Assembly (NCBI RefSeq): GCF_024692365.1
Contig: NZ_JAILMR010000052.1
Location: 1 to 64,000 of the forward strand
Length of the DNA: 64,000 nucleotides
Source of the DNA: Ruminococcus sp.
Lineage (GTDB): Bacteria > Bacillota > Clostridia > Oscillospirales > Ruminococcaceae
Reading direction: 5' to 3'
In this document: positions 16,056 to 24,498 of the stretch, piece after piece
How the letters are laid out: every line of letters starts with the position of its first letter
Numbering within the stretch: position 1 is the first letter of the stretch
The notes under the pieces: generated by a model
Database searches by the model: none
What the model saw: the letters and a program-made list of their open reading frames with translations, nothing else
What the model was told of the DNA's origin: nothing
Translations under genes and position numbers: made by a program

Positions 16056-16676
16056 TCATTCCTTACGATACATCAGGTCATAGATCTTACACCCCGCCGC
16101 TGTACGTGTCTGAACAAGCTTCATGCCCAGATGCCGATAGCGGTCGCATTTGCCCTTTGCATCGGTATCAAGTATGCAGGGACAGCCGTTTTTATCTGCT
16201 ATTTTATAGGCGAACTCCATCAGCTTGCGCATATATCCCTGACCCTGATATTTCTCCGTCACGATAAGCATTTCTACCTTGACATATGGCTTTTTCTGCT
16301 TCTTCATCTGAATTTCAAGCGGCTTTTTACCACATCCGCTGTTAGCCTGTTTCAGAAATGAAAACAGCTTTCCCCAGCCACCGAGTGCATTTTTCATTCG
16401 CCTTGCCATTTTGATGATACTTATGAATTTCGGGTGATTGCCTTTGGTATCGGTTATGAGTATATAGCCCTCGCCGTTATCGGTGCTGTAAAATGTTCCG
16501 CTTTCGATACCTGCGATCACAAACGACTTCATATATTCGGTCATCGCCGCTTTTGACGGAATGAACTGTTTCAGACCGCCCTCACCCGCTTCATAAGGAT
16601 AATCCCAGAAGGAAGCGCCTATCAGTTCGGATATCTCATCTATTTTCTCTTCGGATAATGAATGTACCTTTTTCAT
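16056..16676 (-). CDS. GNAT family N-acetyltransferase
   Basis: Transfers an acyl group from acyl-CoA to an amine. The acetyl-CoA loop is visible as VTEKYQGQGYMRKLMEFAY at about residues 140-158, matching the Q/RxxGxG/A motif, followed by CPCILDTDAKGKCDRYRHLG, the usual substrate-side strand. 206 residues with an N-terminal helical region (MKKVHSLSEEKIDEISELI). GAAAGGAAC precedes the ATG. Substrate unknown. Third gene of the operon with the ATC-hydrolase-like protein, so it may act on the same small molecule. Confidence 0.88.
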   Translation of the reverse strand: MKKVHSLSEEKIDEISELIGASFWDYPYEAGEGGLKQFIPSKAAMTEYMKSFVIAGIESGTFYSTDNGEGYILITDTKGNHPKFISIIKMARRMKNALGGWGKLFSFLKQANSGCGKKPLEIQMKKQKKPYVKVEMLIVTEKYQGQGYMRKLMEFAYKIADKNGCPCILDTDAKGKCDRYRHLGMKLVQTRTAAGCKIYDLMYRKE

Positions 16677-16691
16677 TGATGTTCCTTTCTC

Positions 16692-17336
16692 TTATTTGGG
16701 ATTTTTCAATTTATCTCCCACAAACCAGTAATCACACATTTTTCCGCCGCCTGCAAGGGTGTATTTGCGGTAAAGTTTTGCGTGCATAAGACCCGCAGTC
16801 AGATGATCTATCTCACACATAACAGGCAGTACTTCAAGCAGACCCTCGCGCTTTGCAAAATTATTTAGCGGACACTGTGTAAAATGATAATAGTAACCAT
16901 CGCGATGCTTGTTCTCGTCAAAGTTGAAATCCCATGATACGGCTTTATACTTCGGGTGTTTTTCAAGCCAGTCAGCACTTTTCTGTATCTTTTTACGAAG
17001 TGCATCCACACCGCTCGGACGGTTTGCATTTATAAAAAGTCCCATACATTTCAGCGGTTTCCATTCCATCACTTCATGGGATATAATTCTCAGGTCATTA
17101 ACTGATATTTTCCCCTTTGCCGCCCGATAAACTGCCAGAAATATAAAGCACATATAAACGTTTGAAGCCATCGGATTATCTGCGCCGATATCATCTGCCT
17201 TGTTAAGCATCGACCTGTATTCTCTCTTAGCTTTGATCATGATAGCATTAGCAAAATCTCTGCCGTAATACCTTTTTATCGACTTTTTAACGAGGGGCGA
17301 AAGAACCGACCAGTATTTTGAAGTGTATTTCAGCAT
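16692..17336 (-). CDS. L-2-amino-thiazoline-4-carboxylate hydrolase family protein
   Basis: The C-terminal part, CEIDHLTAGLMHAKLYRKYT followed by LAGGGKMCDYWF, matches the ATC hydrolase family, whose founding members open a thiazoline ring to give S/N-carbamoyl-cysteine. The HFTQCPLNNFAKREGL segment, with candidate metal or catalytic Cys and His, also fits. I start at the ATG at 17336; a start at 17372 would read over the end of the preceding methyltransferase. No clear ribosome site is seen, so translation may be coupled to the upstream gene, 7 bp away. In an operon with an iron-box promoter and near a thiazoline NRPS cluster it could act on the metallophore; that is inference. Confidence 0.78.
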   Translation of the reverse strand: MLKYTSKYWSVLSPLVKKSIKRYYGRDFANAIMIKAKREYRSMLNKADDIGADNPMASNVYMCFIFLAVYRAAKGKISVNDLRIISHEVMEWKPLKCMGLFINANRPSGVDALRKKIQKSADWLEKHPKYKAVSWDFNFDENKHRDGYYYHFTQCPLNNFAKREGLLEVLPVMCEIDHLTAGLMHAKLYRKYTLAGGGKMCDYWFVGDKLKNPK

Positions 17337-17343
17337 AAAAATT

Positions 17344-18141
17344 TTACCACTTGAATGTTGCCCAGCGGTCATTCATATTGGGCAGAAGAAGTGCAAAAAG
17401 CTTTGCGCGAATGCTGTATTTTGTCATTTCTTCATTGAAGCTGTGTTCCTCGATAAGCCGAAAACCTTCCGTCAGATCAGCGATCTCCTGTCCCGATTCT
17501 GTACCCGACCTGAAATGTGCATTGGTATTTTTGACTGTATCATGGTGCTTCTCGTTCTTCTGCAATGCTTTGCAGTTCTGTTCTGCGATAAGTATACCGC
17601 CGTCGGGAAAATTATTTTTCAGCACTTCAAGAAAAGTGCGTATCTGTTCAAGGGTGAGGTACATAAACAAGCCCTCGGCAATAAATACAGGTTTCGATTT
17701 TCTGCCGATAAGCGCTGAACGTACAAGACTGCACCAATCATCTTCAAGGGCACTTCCCGGTATCATAGTCACGCGGTCACGTTCGCGGAAAGCCTTGCGT
17801 CTTGCTGCGATAGCATCGGGAAGATCAAGGTCGAACCAACGTATACTGCCGTTATCCACTCTTGAAAATCTGTCATCAAAACCTGCACCGACATTGACGA
17901 TAACAGTATCGGGCGATTTTTTTATGATGCCCTTTAACTGACGGTCAAGCATTATCGTCCTGGCAATAACACCCTCGTGGGACATAAACTTGTCATACTG
18001 CGCTGTATCGATGTTAAGCGTTCTGATTATCTCCACTGCCTTGCGGTCTTTTACCCTCGCGTTTTTACGCAGAGTTTCGTTCGCCTTTACAGCAAGCGGG
18101 ATAAGTGCGGTTGTCTGTACGTCGCCTAATTTAAGTTCCAT
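17344..18141 (-). CDS. Class I SAM-dependent methyltransferase, leucine carboxyl methyltransferase-like
   Basis: 265 residues of the LCMT/Tcmp-type family: IIRTLNIDTAQYDKFMSHEG, VNVGAGFDDRFSRVDNG for SAM binding, WFDLDLPDAIAARRKAF, and FIAEGLFMYLTLEQIRTFLE. Relatives methylate carboxylates or hydroxyls in secondary metabolism. AGGAGG lies 9 bp before the ATG. First gene of the operon with the ATC-hydrolase-like, GNAT and membrane proteins. The promoter at 18189-18217 and the palindrome at 18162-18179 suggest iron control. Confidence 0.88.
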   Translation of the reverse strand: MELKLGDVQTTALIPLAVKANETLRKNARVKDRKAVEIIRTLNIDTAQYDKFMSHEGVIARTIMLDRQLKGIIKKSPDTVIVNVGAGFDDRFSRVDNGSIRWFDLDLPDAIAARRKAFRERDRVTMIPGSALEDDWCSLVRSALIGRKSKPVFIAEGLFMYLTLEQIRTFLEVLKNNFPDGGILIAEQNCKALQKNEKHHDTVKNTNAHFRSGTESGQEIADLTEGFRLIEEHSFNEEMTKYSIRAKLFALLLPNMNDRWATFKW

Positions 18142-18161
18142 TGTATTTTTCCTCCTTATAT

Positions 18162-18179
18162 GGTTAGTTGTAACAAACT
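18162..18179 (-). promoter_or_regulatory. Candidate iron box, methyltransferase operon
   Basis: GGTTAG-N6-CAAACT on the plus strand, two mismatches from AGTTAG-N6-CTAACT; located just downstream of the -10 box. Confidence 0.55.
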
Positions 18180-18188
18180 CATAATCAT

Positions 18189-18217
18189 ATTATAGCATAG
18201 ACTAACTCGGATTTCAA
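18189..18217 (-). promoter_or_regulatory. Promoter of the methyltransferase operon
   Basis: Minus strand: -35 TTGAAA (18217-18212), 17-bp spacer, consensus -10 TATAAT (18194-18189). Confidence 0.82.
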
Positions 18218-18228
18218 GATGTCAGCTG

Positions 18229-18269
18229 AAAAAAGCCGTCCAATTATGCAGGACTTTTCAAGGCTTTTT
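18229..18269 (-). terminator. Intrinsic terminator after the secreted protein gene
   Basis: Minus-strand hairpin AAAAAGCC / GTCC-loop-GGAC / GGC followed by TTTTTT. A second hairpin with GACCTC/GAGGTC arms lies at 18300-18334, closer to the gene. Confidence 0.75.
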
Positions 18270-18367
18270 ATGTGTGAAACATATAGTATTTTAAAGCATG
18301 ACCTCCCGCGGAGTGAACTATACCACGAGAGGTCTTTGCAATTATATTGTATATGGCTATGGTATCA

Positions 18368-20938
18368 TCATTTCACAGTCACTTTGACTGCTCTGCTTGC
18401 AATATTGCTGATATCCCATTTGCCGTTTACTTTCGCGCAAACAACTATATCGTACTTACTGCCTGCTTTCAGCTTTGGCGAAGTGAATACAGTTGTCTTG
18501 GCATTGGTGTATGCCTGTACTTTCCATCTGCCTGCAAGCTTAACAGCGATGCCGTACTGTTCTGCATCGGGAACAGATGTCCACTTCATTCTGAACTGAT
18601 GAAACTCCTCGTTATATTCGACAGCTGTCACCTTTGGATATACATTTTTAGCAGGTGAAACCACAGTATTCTGAGGTATCTGCGCGAGGATATTATCGGT
18701 CTGCGGGATTATGCCGTTTGCATCACCTGTCCCGAACCAGTAGAATTCGCTCTTATCAGTGGTGTTTCCTTTACCTGTTACCAGCTTGCGGCAGGTATTG
18801 TTGCCGAATCTGACATTACCCTTGATAGGTGCTGTTTCATCATGGAAGCTTGCACCGCCCTCAAGATAAGCCTTTGAAGTTGATATTACTCCATTTCCGC
18901 TTACAGCCGCACCGCCGCTGCCCTTTGTGGTATCTGCGGTGATGTTCATGCCGTATCCGCCGATAGCAATTAAACTTCCTGCGCCTGTTATAGTTCCGTT
19001 ATCAAGTTCGATAGCTGTTCCGCCGTCTGCTGTCAGCATGGAAGCTCCTCCGCCGTAGCAGGCAAGAACAGAACCCTCAGAAACGGTGAGTGTTCCGTTT
19101 ACCTTTAATGCGGTCTGACCTGTTTCACCATTTGGTGCTTCTTCACCGAGGATAAACACTCCGCCCTTTACGGTCACTTTGCCCTCTGTTGTAACGAGGG
19201 GTTCAGAATTACGTCTGTTTTCGTCATCGTTGGCTGTGTAATTTGAATGGCTGATGATACGGGTATTTTCAAGTATTGAACCATCTTTCATGCGAAGCTG
19301 ACCGTTTATGGAAGAACCATACAGCCATTCGCCAGAACCATAATCATTATAGTCCATAGAGAATGTTCCGCCCGACTGAACTTCGATTATGCCCTCAACA
19401 GTAGACTGACGAAGCGTAAGCTTTGCACCGCCCTGAACGATTATCTTTACGCCGCTGTGTACTCTCATATTGACCATAGTCAAGTCACAGCCATTGGGAA
19501 TGATAAGGGTCTGCTCGGGTTCTTCGCCGTTTGTCAGTGAGATAGTTCTGCCTATCTCGCCGTAGTTTGCTTCGGGGAGTACAGCATGAGAACCGAACCA
19601 CGCCTTGATGTTTTCGGGAACGGTAACAGTTTCGTTTTTACCGCCGAAATCCTTGATATACCAGGGTTCGCAGTCAAACATATATTTTCCGTCTGCTGTC
19701 TTTACGCAGTTATCGTAGGTCAGTCTGTCGATGAGTTTTTCATCACCCGAGTACACAACATAATCGACTTCGTTGCTGACAGCATCGCCCTTATCTGTCG
19801 AAAGATAAACCGATACCTTATACTTTCCTGCCTTTTCGGGAACACCTCTAAGGAACAGATCACCGCTGAATGGATTTATCTCGCCGTGAACACCGTCACA
19901 TTCGGGAGAGATGATTATCTTTGACTTTGCACCATCAACTTTAATTATATCGCCGTTCACGAAATAATCGGGCTTCTGCCAAGCGGATTCGGGAACGTTT
20001 TTGCGAGAAGTGCCCTTATCCACCAGCGCATATTCGACCTGTGCAGTACTTTCCGAACCGTAATAAGAACTTCCGCCTGTGGTCGCAGAACTTACTGCAT
20101 CAACATCATCTTGCTGACCCACCAGCTTATGTTCAAAATGTCCGTTGATACGAACATAAAGCTGCTGTTCGGTTTCAGGTTCCTCCGACTTTACGAACAC
20201 CGCATAGTAAGTGACATCTCCATTGACCGTGGGAAGTTCGGAAAGCACATCTCCATCTTCTGAATCTGCCCAACCTACAAATGTATAAACTGTACCGTCA
20301 TCGGAAATCTTAACGGGAACATCTCCGTCATAGTAAGGTTCTTCCCCTGCCTTAACGTTCAAGTCGGTTTCAATTATGCTGCCGCCATTTTTCCAAGTGA
20401 CAACATATGCATCCTGCTGAACTTCACTGCTGACCATCTCCACGATATACTCATAAGATGTGCTTTCATACCAGTATTTCGGTGGAACTTCGACCTTTCT
20501 CATATTCACCTTTATAACGGTATCCTCACCGCCGTCGGGGGAAGAAAATTCGATAGTGTTCTCGCCCTCATCAAGCAGACTGCTGTGGAACTGTATAGTA
20601 CCGCCTGTTACAATACAATCGCCTTTGTTGACATAATAGAGGGAACTGTAATTTTTGTTATAGTTCAGCTTTGTTCCGTTGACTTTAACACCCGCAGCTG
20701 CGATACGAGTAAGTTCCGAATAATCGTTGCCGAAGCTTGCAACGGTGTATGCGGAAGTGTCTGCATCGGCAGAAATGTTTTTCAGCCTGATAAGCGTTTC
20801 GGACTGTTCCGCTTTACTGCTATTGCTGTTCTTCTCTGCAAAAGCAGGTATTACAGCGGGCTGTATAGCACCCTGAACCATCATAAGGGATAGAATCCAG
20901 CTTGCTATTCCTGTTAGTTTCTTTCTTGTTTCGTTCAT
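18368..20938 (-). CDS. Large secreted protein with repeat-rich beta structure and C-terminal FN3-like domain
   Basis: 856 residues. A Sec signal peptide (MNETRKKLTGIASWILSLMM, cleavage after PAFA) is followed by beta-rich regions, a DAVSSATTGGSSYYG segment near residue 290 resembling the flavinylation site of FMN-binding domains, a parallel-repeat region rich in GGT/VEG/ISG turns, and a C-terminal domain of about 90 residues (VPDAEQYGIAVKLAGRWKVQ...). That last domain closely matches the C-terminus of the neighbouring 21058 protein and may bind the cell wall. GAGGAG precedes the ATG. Not recognised as a named protein; flavin attachment is inference. Confidence 0.78.
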   Translation of the reverse strand: MNETRKKLTGIASWILSLMMVQGAIQPAVIPAFAEKNSNSSKAEQSETLIRLKNISADADTSAYTVASFGNDYSELTRIAAAGVKVNGTKLNYNKNYSSLYYVNKGDCIVTGGTIQFHSSLLDEGENTIEFSSPDGGEDTVIKVNMRKVEVPPKYWYESTSYEYIVEMVSSEVQQDAYVVTWKNGGSIIETDLNVKAGEEPYYDGDVPVKISDDGTVYTFVGWADSEDGDVLSELPTVNGDVTYYAVFVKSEEPETEQQLYVRINGHFEHKLVGQQDDVDAVSSATTGGSSYYGSESTAQVEYALVDKGTSRKNVPESAWQKPDYFVNGDIIKVDGAKSKIIISPECDGVHGEINPFSGDLFLRGVPEKAGKYKVSVYLSTDKGDAVSNEVDYVVYSGDEKLIDRLTYDNCVKTADGKYMFDCEPWYIKDFGGKNETVTVPENIKAWFGSHAVLPEANYGEIGRTISLTNGEEPEQTLIIPNGCDLTMVNMRVHSGVKIIVQGGAKLTLRQSTVEGIIEVQSGGTFSMDYNDYGSGEWLYGSSINGQLRMKDGSILENTRIISHSNYTANDDENRRNSEPLVTTEGKVTVKGGVFILGEEAPNGETGQTALKVNGTLTVSEGSVLACYGGGASMLTADGGTAIELDNGTITGAGSLIAIGGYGMNITADTTKGSGGAAVSGNGVISTSKAYLEGGASFHDETAPIKGNVRFGNNTCRKLVTGKGNTTDKSEFYWFGTGDANGIIPQTDNILAQIPQNTVVSPAKNVYPKVTAVEYNEEFHQFRMKWTSVPDAEQYGIAVKLAGRWKVQAYTNAKTTVFTSPKLKAGSKYDIVVCAKVNGKWDISNIASRAVKVTVK

Positions 20939-21000
20939 GATTGAACCAACTCCTCAAAAATAGTTTTATAAAAGTTAGAGCACGCCAACTTCTTGACTTT

Positions 21001-21036
21001 AAAATCGGGATACGATCCTGCTCGCATCCCGATTTT
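21001..21036 (-). terminator. Hairpin between two secreted protein genes
   Basis: AAAATCGGGAT and ATCCCGATTTT arms (11 bp) with a 14-nt loop. It may terminate or attenuate the 21058 gene before the next gene at 20938. Confidence 0.6.
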
Positions 21037-21057
21037 TTTACAACAAACGCGCTGATA

Positions 21058-24000
21058 TTATTTCACGTTGATAACAAACGATCTTGCATTGATATTGCTT
21101 ATATCCCATTCGCCGTTAACTTTAGCACATATCACAGCCTCAAATTTGCTGCCTGCTTTAAGCTTGGCTGATGTATATGAAAGTGTCTTGGCATCGGTGT
21201 ATGCCTGAACTTTCCACTTTCCTGCAACTTTGACAGCTATGCCGTACATTTCCGCCTTCTCGACCACCGACCAATTCAGCCTGAACTGATGACTAGTTTC
21301 ATCGTACTGAATTGAAGTCACTTCTGGATAAATTTTTACAGCGACCGCATTAGGAGTTACAACGATCGCATTCGACATATCTTTCACCCAAACGCCGTTT
21401 TTCTTGGCAATGACCGCTACTTTATAATTTGTTCCCGCTTTGAGGTTTTTAAGCACGTAAGAGTTGCCGTACCCCTCTGCAAGTATCCTCCACTTTCCGC
21501 TGACATATCCGCAAACCGCGTACTTTTCAGCGTTCTCTATCTTCGTCCAGTCCAGCTTAACACAGCCGTCACCCTTGGTGTAAGTCACCTTGATGTTAGT
21601 TGCTCCAGTGAATACAGGAGATGTCCTGCCCTTCGTCCATGTATTCAGATCGGAACCGTCACCTGTGTAGAACAGGAAATGTGAAAGACCTTCCTTGTTG
21701 TTTTCTGTCATGTCCTCAAGATATGTACTTACGTCTTTAAGTATCGCAGACATATTTGCCTTGTTATTATTGAGGTACTTCACAAACTTATCTGAAGCCA
21801 TTTTTTCAGCTGATACGGAGTATGTATTTATCTCCTCGCCAACGACAGTACCTGAAGCTTTCTTCGCTGCTATGTTCTTTCCTGCTATCTTCTGAGAAGC
21901 ATCACCGTTATAACAGCAATCATAGTCTACAGCGATACCAGCTATTCTTCCGTTGATGCCGCCAACATCGACAGTGGTAACAAACGATTCAACGTTTCCA
22001 TATGTGTAGCAGTTTATATTCGTGCCGCCTGACATACCTGTAAGACCGCCGACGGTAGCTTTATTGTTGCTTTCAGCATCGGCACAGATATCTCCGAGGG
22101 TATAGCAGTTGACCTGTATGGAACGGTTTGTCATGCCTGCAAGTCCGCCCGCATAAACCGATGATGTTTCAGTTGAAGCGTTTATAGTGGGATCTGTATA
22201 ACAATCGGTAATAGTGCCGCGGAGTGCGCTGCCCACAAGTCCGCCAACTCGTGCAAAGGATTCTCTGGTCTTTGCATTTATTGTACCATGAACCGAGCAG
22301 TTATCGATAACGAAACCGTTCTGTGCCCAAGCCGCGATACCGCCTACATTTGCTTCATAGCGTGACTCAACGTTGATAGATACGTCTTTCAGCTTGACAT
22401 TCTTTATGATGACAAGCCTTTCATCGTCTGTGGGAGTGAGATTTGTATCATGCTCACCTGCTGCAAGTCCGAACAGTCCCGAAAGGTAAATATCCGCAGG
22501 CTTATCCTTACTGCCTATGGTCAGACCTGTTATTGTGTGATCTCTGCCGTCGAAGTTTCCTCTGAAAGGATATACCGCAAAATTCTCCTTCTGACCGTTT
22601 ATCTCAGCCTGAATAGCATGACCAATGGGCAGCCAGTCCTTGCCCGAAAGATTGATATCACTGTCAAGAGCAAACCACACGTTTTTCCAGTCATCATCTT
22701 CGTTCATCGCTTCGGCAATATACCTGAGCTGTTTTTCAGTTTTTACAAGATAGGGCTCCTTTTCCGTGCCCTTTCCGCCTGCGAATACAGACACATTTGC
22801 AGACGAATAAGATGTCCTGTCGTTGTAGGTGGATTTTTCCTTAGCAGTCTTCAATGCATTTTCATATGCTTCTCCCGAAGACGAGCCATCGGAAGATTTG
22901 ATCTTTGTGATTTCGCCGTTCTTAACGGTAATTGCAACAACGACATTCTTACCGCTGTCGCGTCCGTACCATACACCATCATTCAGTTTAAGCTCGGGCT
23001 TTACGACTATTTCAGCTTCGGGCTGAACATATTCCGCAGAGGCAGTTACATCGGAAAGTGTAACTTCGCCGCCATCATACTTCCATTTTCTCAGCTGATC
23101 TTTAGATATACCGAACTGAGTTATCTCAACAGGGAAAGCTGTGAAATTAGCATTCAGCTTATCAGCCACAGCCTTGTAGTTCTTGGCGTTGTAAGCTTCA
23201 TTGCCCGAAACAACACCGCCTGTGTATACCATTCCGTCATCGCTGACACCCGATGAAACTCTTGTTCCCACATCTGCAACAGGGTCAACTATCGTGTTTC
23301 CCATCTTCATCTGTGCTTCGCAGTTGTAGTAGCAGTCATAGGTGTGACCTATACCTGTTATCCAGCCCGACAGAGCGCCTGTGTATATGGAATAATCATC
23401 TGTAACATGACTTCCGGCGCCATAGCAGTTTGCAAGATATCCCGCATTGACAGCAACAAGTGAGCTTATAACCGCCATGCCCTCATCTTCACGGTTTCCG
23501 CTTCCGTATACATCGCCTAGAGTATAGCAGTTGGCAACAAGTCCTCTGTTTACAAGTGCCGCAATACCGCCTGTTTCACCGTATGCGCCGCCTGTTTTTA
23601 CTGTGCAGGAAGCATCAACATCTGTCTTGCAGTTGATTATAGCACCCTTGTATACATAAGCCGAAATTCCGCCGACGAAATTATTGCCTGTTTCAGCAGT
23701 AACGGTTATAGCACCTGTGACAGTACAACCGTCAACGACCGCACCATTGTATCCCTTTGCATCAGAATCCATCACGCCTGCGATACCGCCTGCATATACG
23801 CTTGCGCCGTAGGATACGTTCACCAGAACGTCTGTCAGTTCAAGATCTTTAACAACAGCATTGGTACCCAGAACGCTGAAAAATCCTATGTAATTCTTAT
23901 CGGTTTCAAGCTCTTTTGCTTTGTCTGCATTTCCGATGGTCATGCCGCTGACTTTATGACCCTTGCCGTCAAAGCTGCCGTTAAAGGCGAAATCACTGTC

Positions 24001-24498
24001 ACCTATGGGAGTCCATTCAATATCGGAAATGTCGATATCGGAAGAAAGCTCGATGTATTTTCCGCTATAATCAACACTATCGGACAATGAGCCCGCGAAT
24101 TTTCTCAGCTGCTCCGCCGTGCTTATCTCATAAGGCGATTCCTTTGTACCGTCACCCGATTCAAATATCGATGTGTCAACAGAAACGGGAACATATACTT
24201 CGTCCGAAAGCACAGGGGTTTCAGAACCGTTAAGCTCCCAGAGTTTTAACTGCACAGCAACATTGTTTTCTTCAAGCAGCTTTGCGATTTCACCAAGATC
24301 ATTATTGAGAATATCGGCAAATCCACTGCCAGACATTTGATCGACTGTAAGCATTTCGGGTGCAAAAGTACCCTCTGCATTCATCGAACCAGTTCCGTGA
24401 GAAACCGAAGCAATTACGGTAGCTTCACCCGTGCTGTTGATATGGGATATCTTTGCATCAGAAGAATAGAAATTATACTTGCCCGATGCCGCTGGCAA
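21058..24498 (-). CDS. Secreted GLUG-repeat protein, C-terminal fragment after a frameshift
   Basis: Continues the protein of 24473-25636 in a different frame. It carries several GLUG-type units (ADIEW/GKDWLPIG, NFDGRDHTITGLTI, VGGLVGSALRGTITDCY), a second, weaker FMN-binding-like segment (DGVWYGRDSGKNVVVAITV), and two C-terminal FN3-like domains, the last almost the same as in the 18368 protein. The only start codon near the beginning of the frame is a TTG without a ribosome site, so I read this as the 3' part of one gene of about 1500 codons broken by a 1-bp shift near 24480-24495. Whether the break is real or a sequencing slip cannot be told here. Confidence 0.75.
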   Translation of the reverse strand: MPAASGKYNFYSSDAKISHINSTGEATVIASVSHGTGSMNAEGTFAPEMLTVDQMSGSGFADILNNDLGEIAKLLEENNVAVQLKLWELNGSETPVLSDEVYVPVSVDTSIFESGDGTKESPYEISTAEQLRKFAGSLSDSVDYSGKYIELSSDIDISDIEWTPIGDSDFAFNGSFDGKGHKVSGMTIGNADKAKELETDKNYIGFFSVLGTNAVVKDLELTDVLVNVSYGASVYAGGIAGVMDSDAKGYNGAVVDGCTVTGAITVTAETGNNFVGGISAYVYKGAIINCKTDVDASCTVKTGGAYGETGGIAALVNRGLVANCYTLGDVYGSGNREDEGMAVISSLVAVNAGYLANCYGAGSHVTDDYSIYTGALSGWITGIGHTYDCYYNCEAQMKMGNTIVDPVADVGTRVSSGVSDDGMVYTGGVVSGNEAYNAKNYKAVADKLNANFTAFPVEITQFGISKDQLRKWKYDGGEVTLSDVTASAEYVQPEAEIVVKPELKLNDGVWYGRDSGKNVVVAITVKNGEITKIKSSDGSSSGEAYENALKTAKEKSTYNDRTSYSSANVSVFAGGKGTEKEPYLVKTEKQLRYIAEAMNEDDDWKNVWFALDSDINLSGKDWLPIGHAIQAEINGQKENFAVYPFRGNFDGRDHTITGLTIGSKDKPADIYLSGLFGLAAGEHDTNLTPTDDERLVIIKNVKLKDVSINVESRYEANVGGIAAWAQNGFVIDNCSVHGTINAKTRESFARVGGLVGSALRGTITDCYTDPTINASTETSSVYAGGLAGMTNRSIQVNCYTLGDICADAESNNKATVGGLTGMSGGTNINCYTYGNVESFVTTVDVGGINGRIAGIAVDYDCCYNGDASQKIAGKNIAAKKASGTVVGEEINTYSVSAEKMASDKFVKYLNNNKANMSAILKDVSTYLEDMTENNKEGLSHFLFYTGDGSDLNTWTKGRTSPVFTGATNIKVTYTKGDGCVKLDWTKIENAEKYAVCGYVSGKWRILAEGYGNSYVLKNLKAGTNYKVAVIAKKNGVWVKDMSNAIVVTPNAVAVKIYPEVTSIQYDETSHQFRLNWSVVEKAEMYGIAVKVAGKWKVQAYTDAKTLSYTSAKLKAGSKFEAVICAKVNGEWDISNINARSFVINVK

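Noticed and set aside
22450..23256. 268-codon plus-strand frame opposite the GLUG protein
   Set aside because: Lies wholly within a real gene on the other strand and has no ribosome site.
24480..24498. Programmed ribosomal frameshift in the GLUG protein
   Set aside because: No slippery heptamer, stimulatory hairpin or known +1 motif is visible; mutation or sequence error is simpler.
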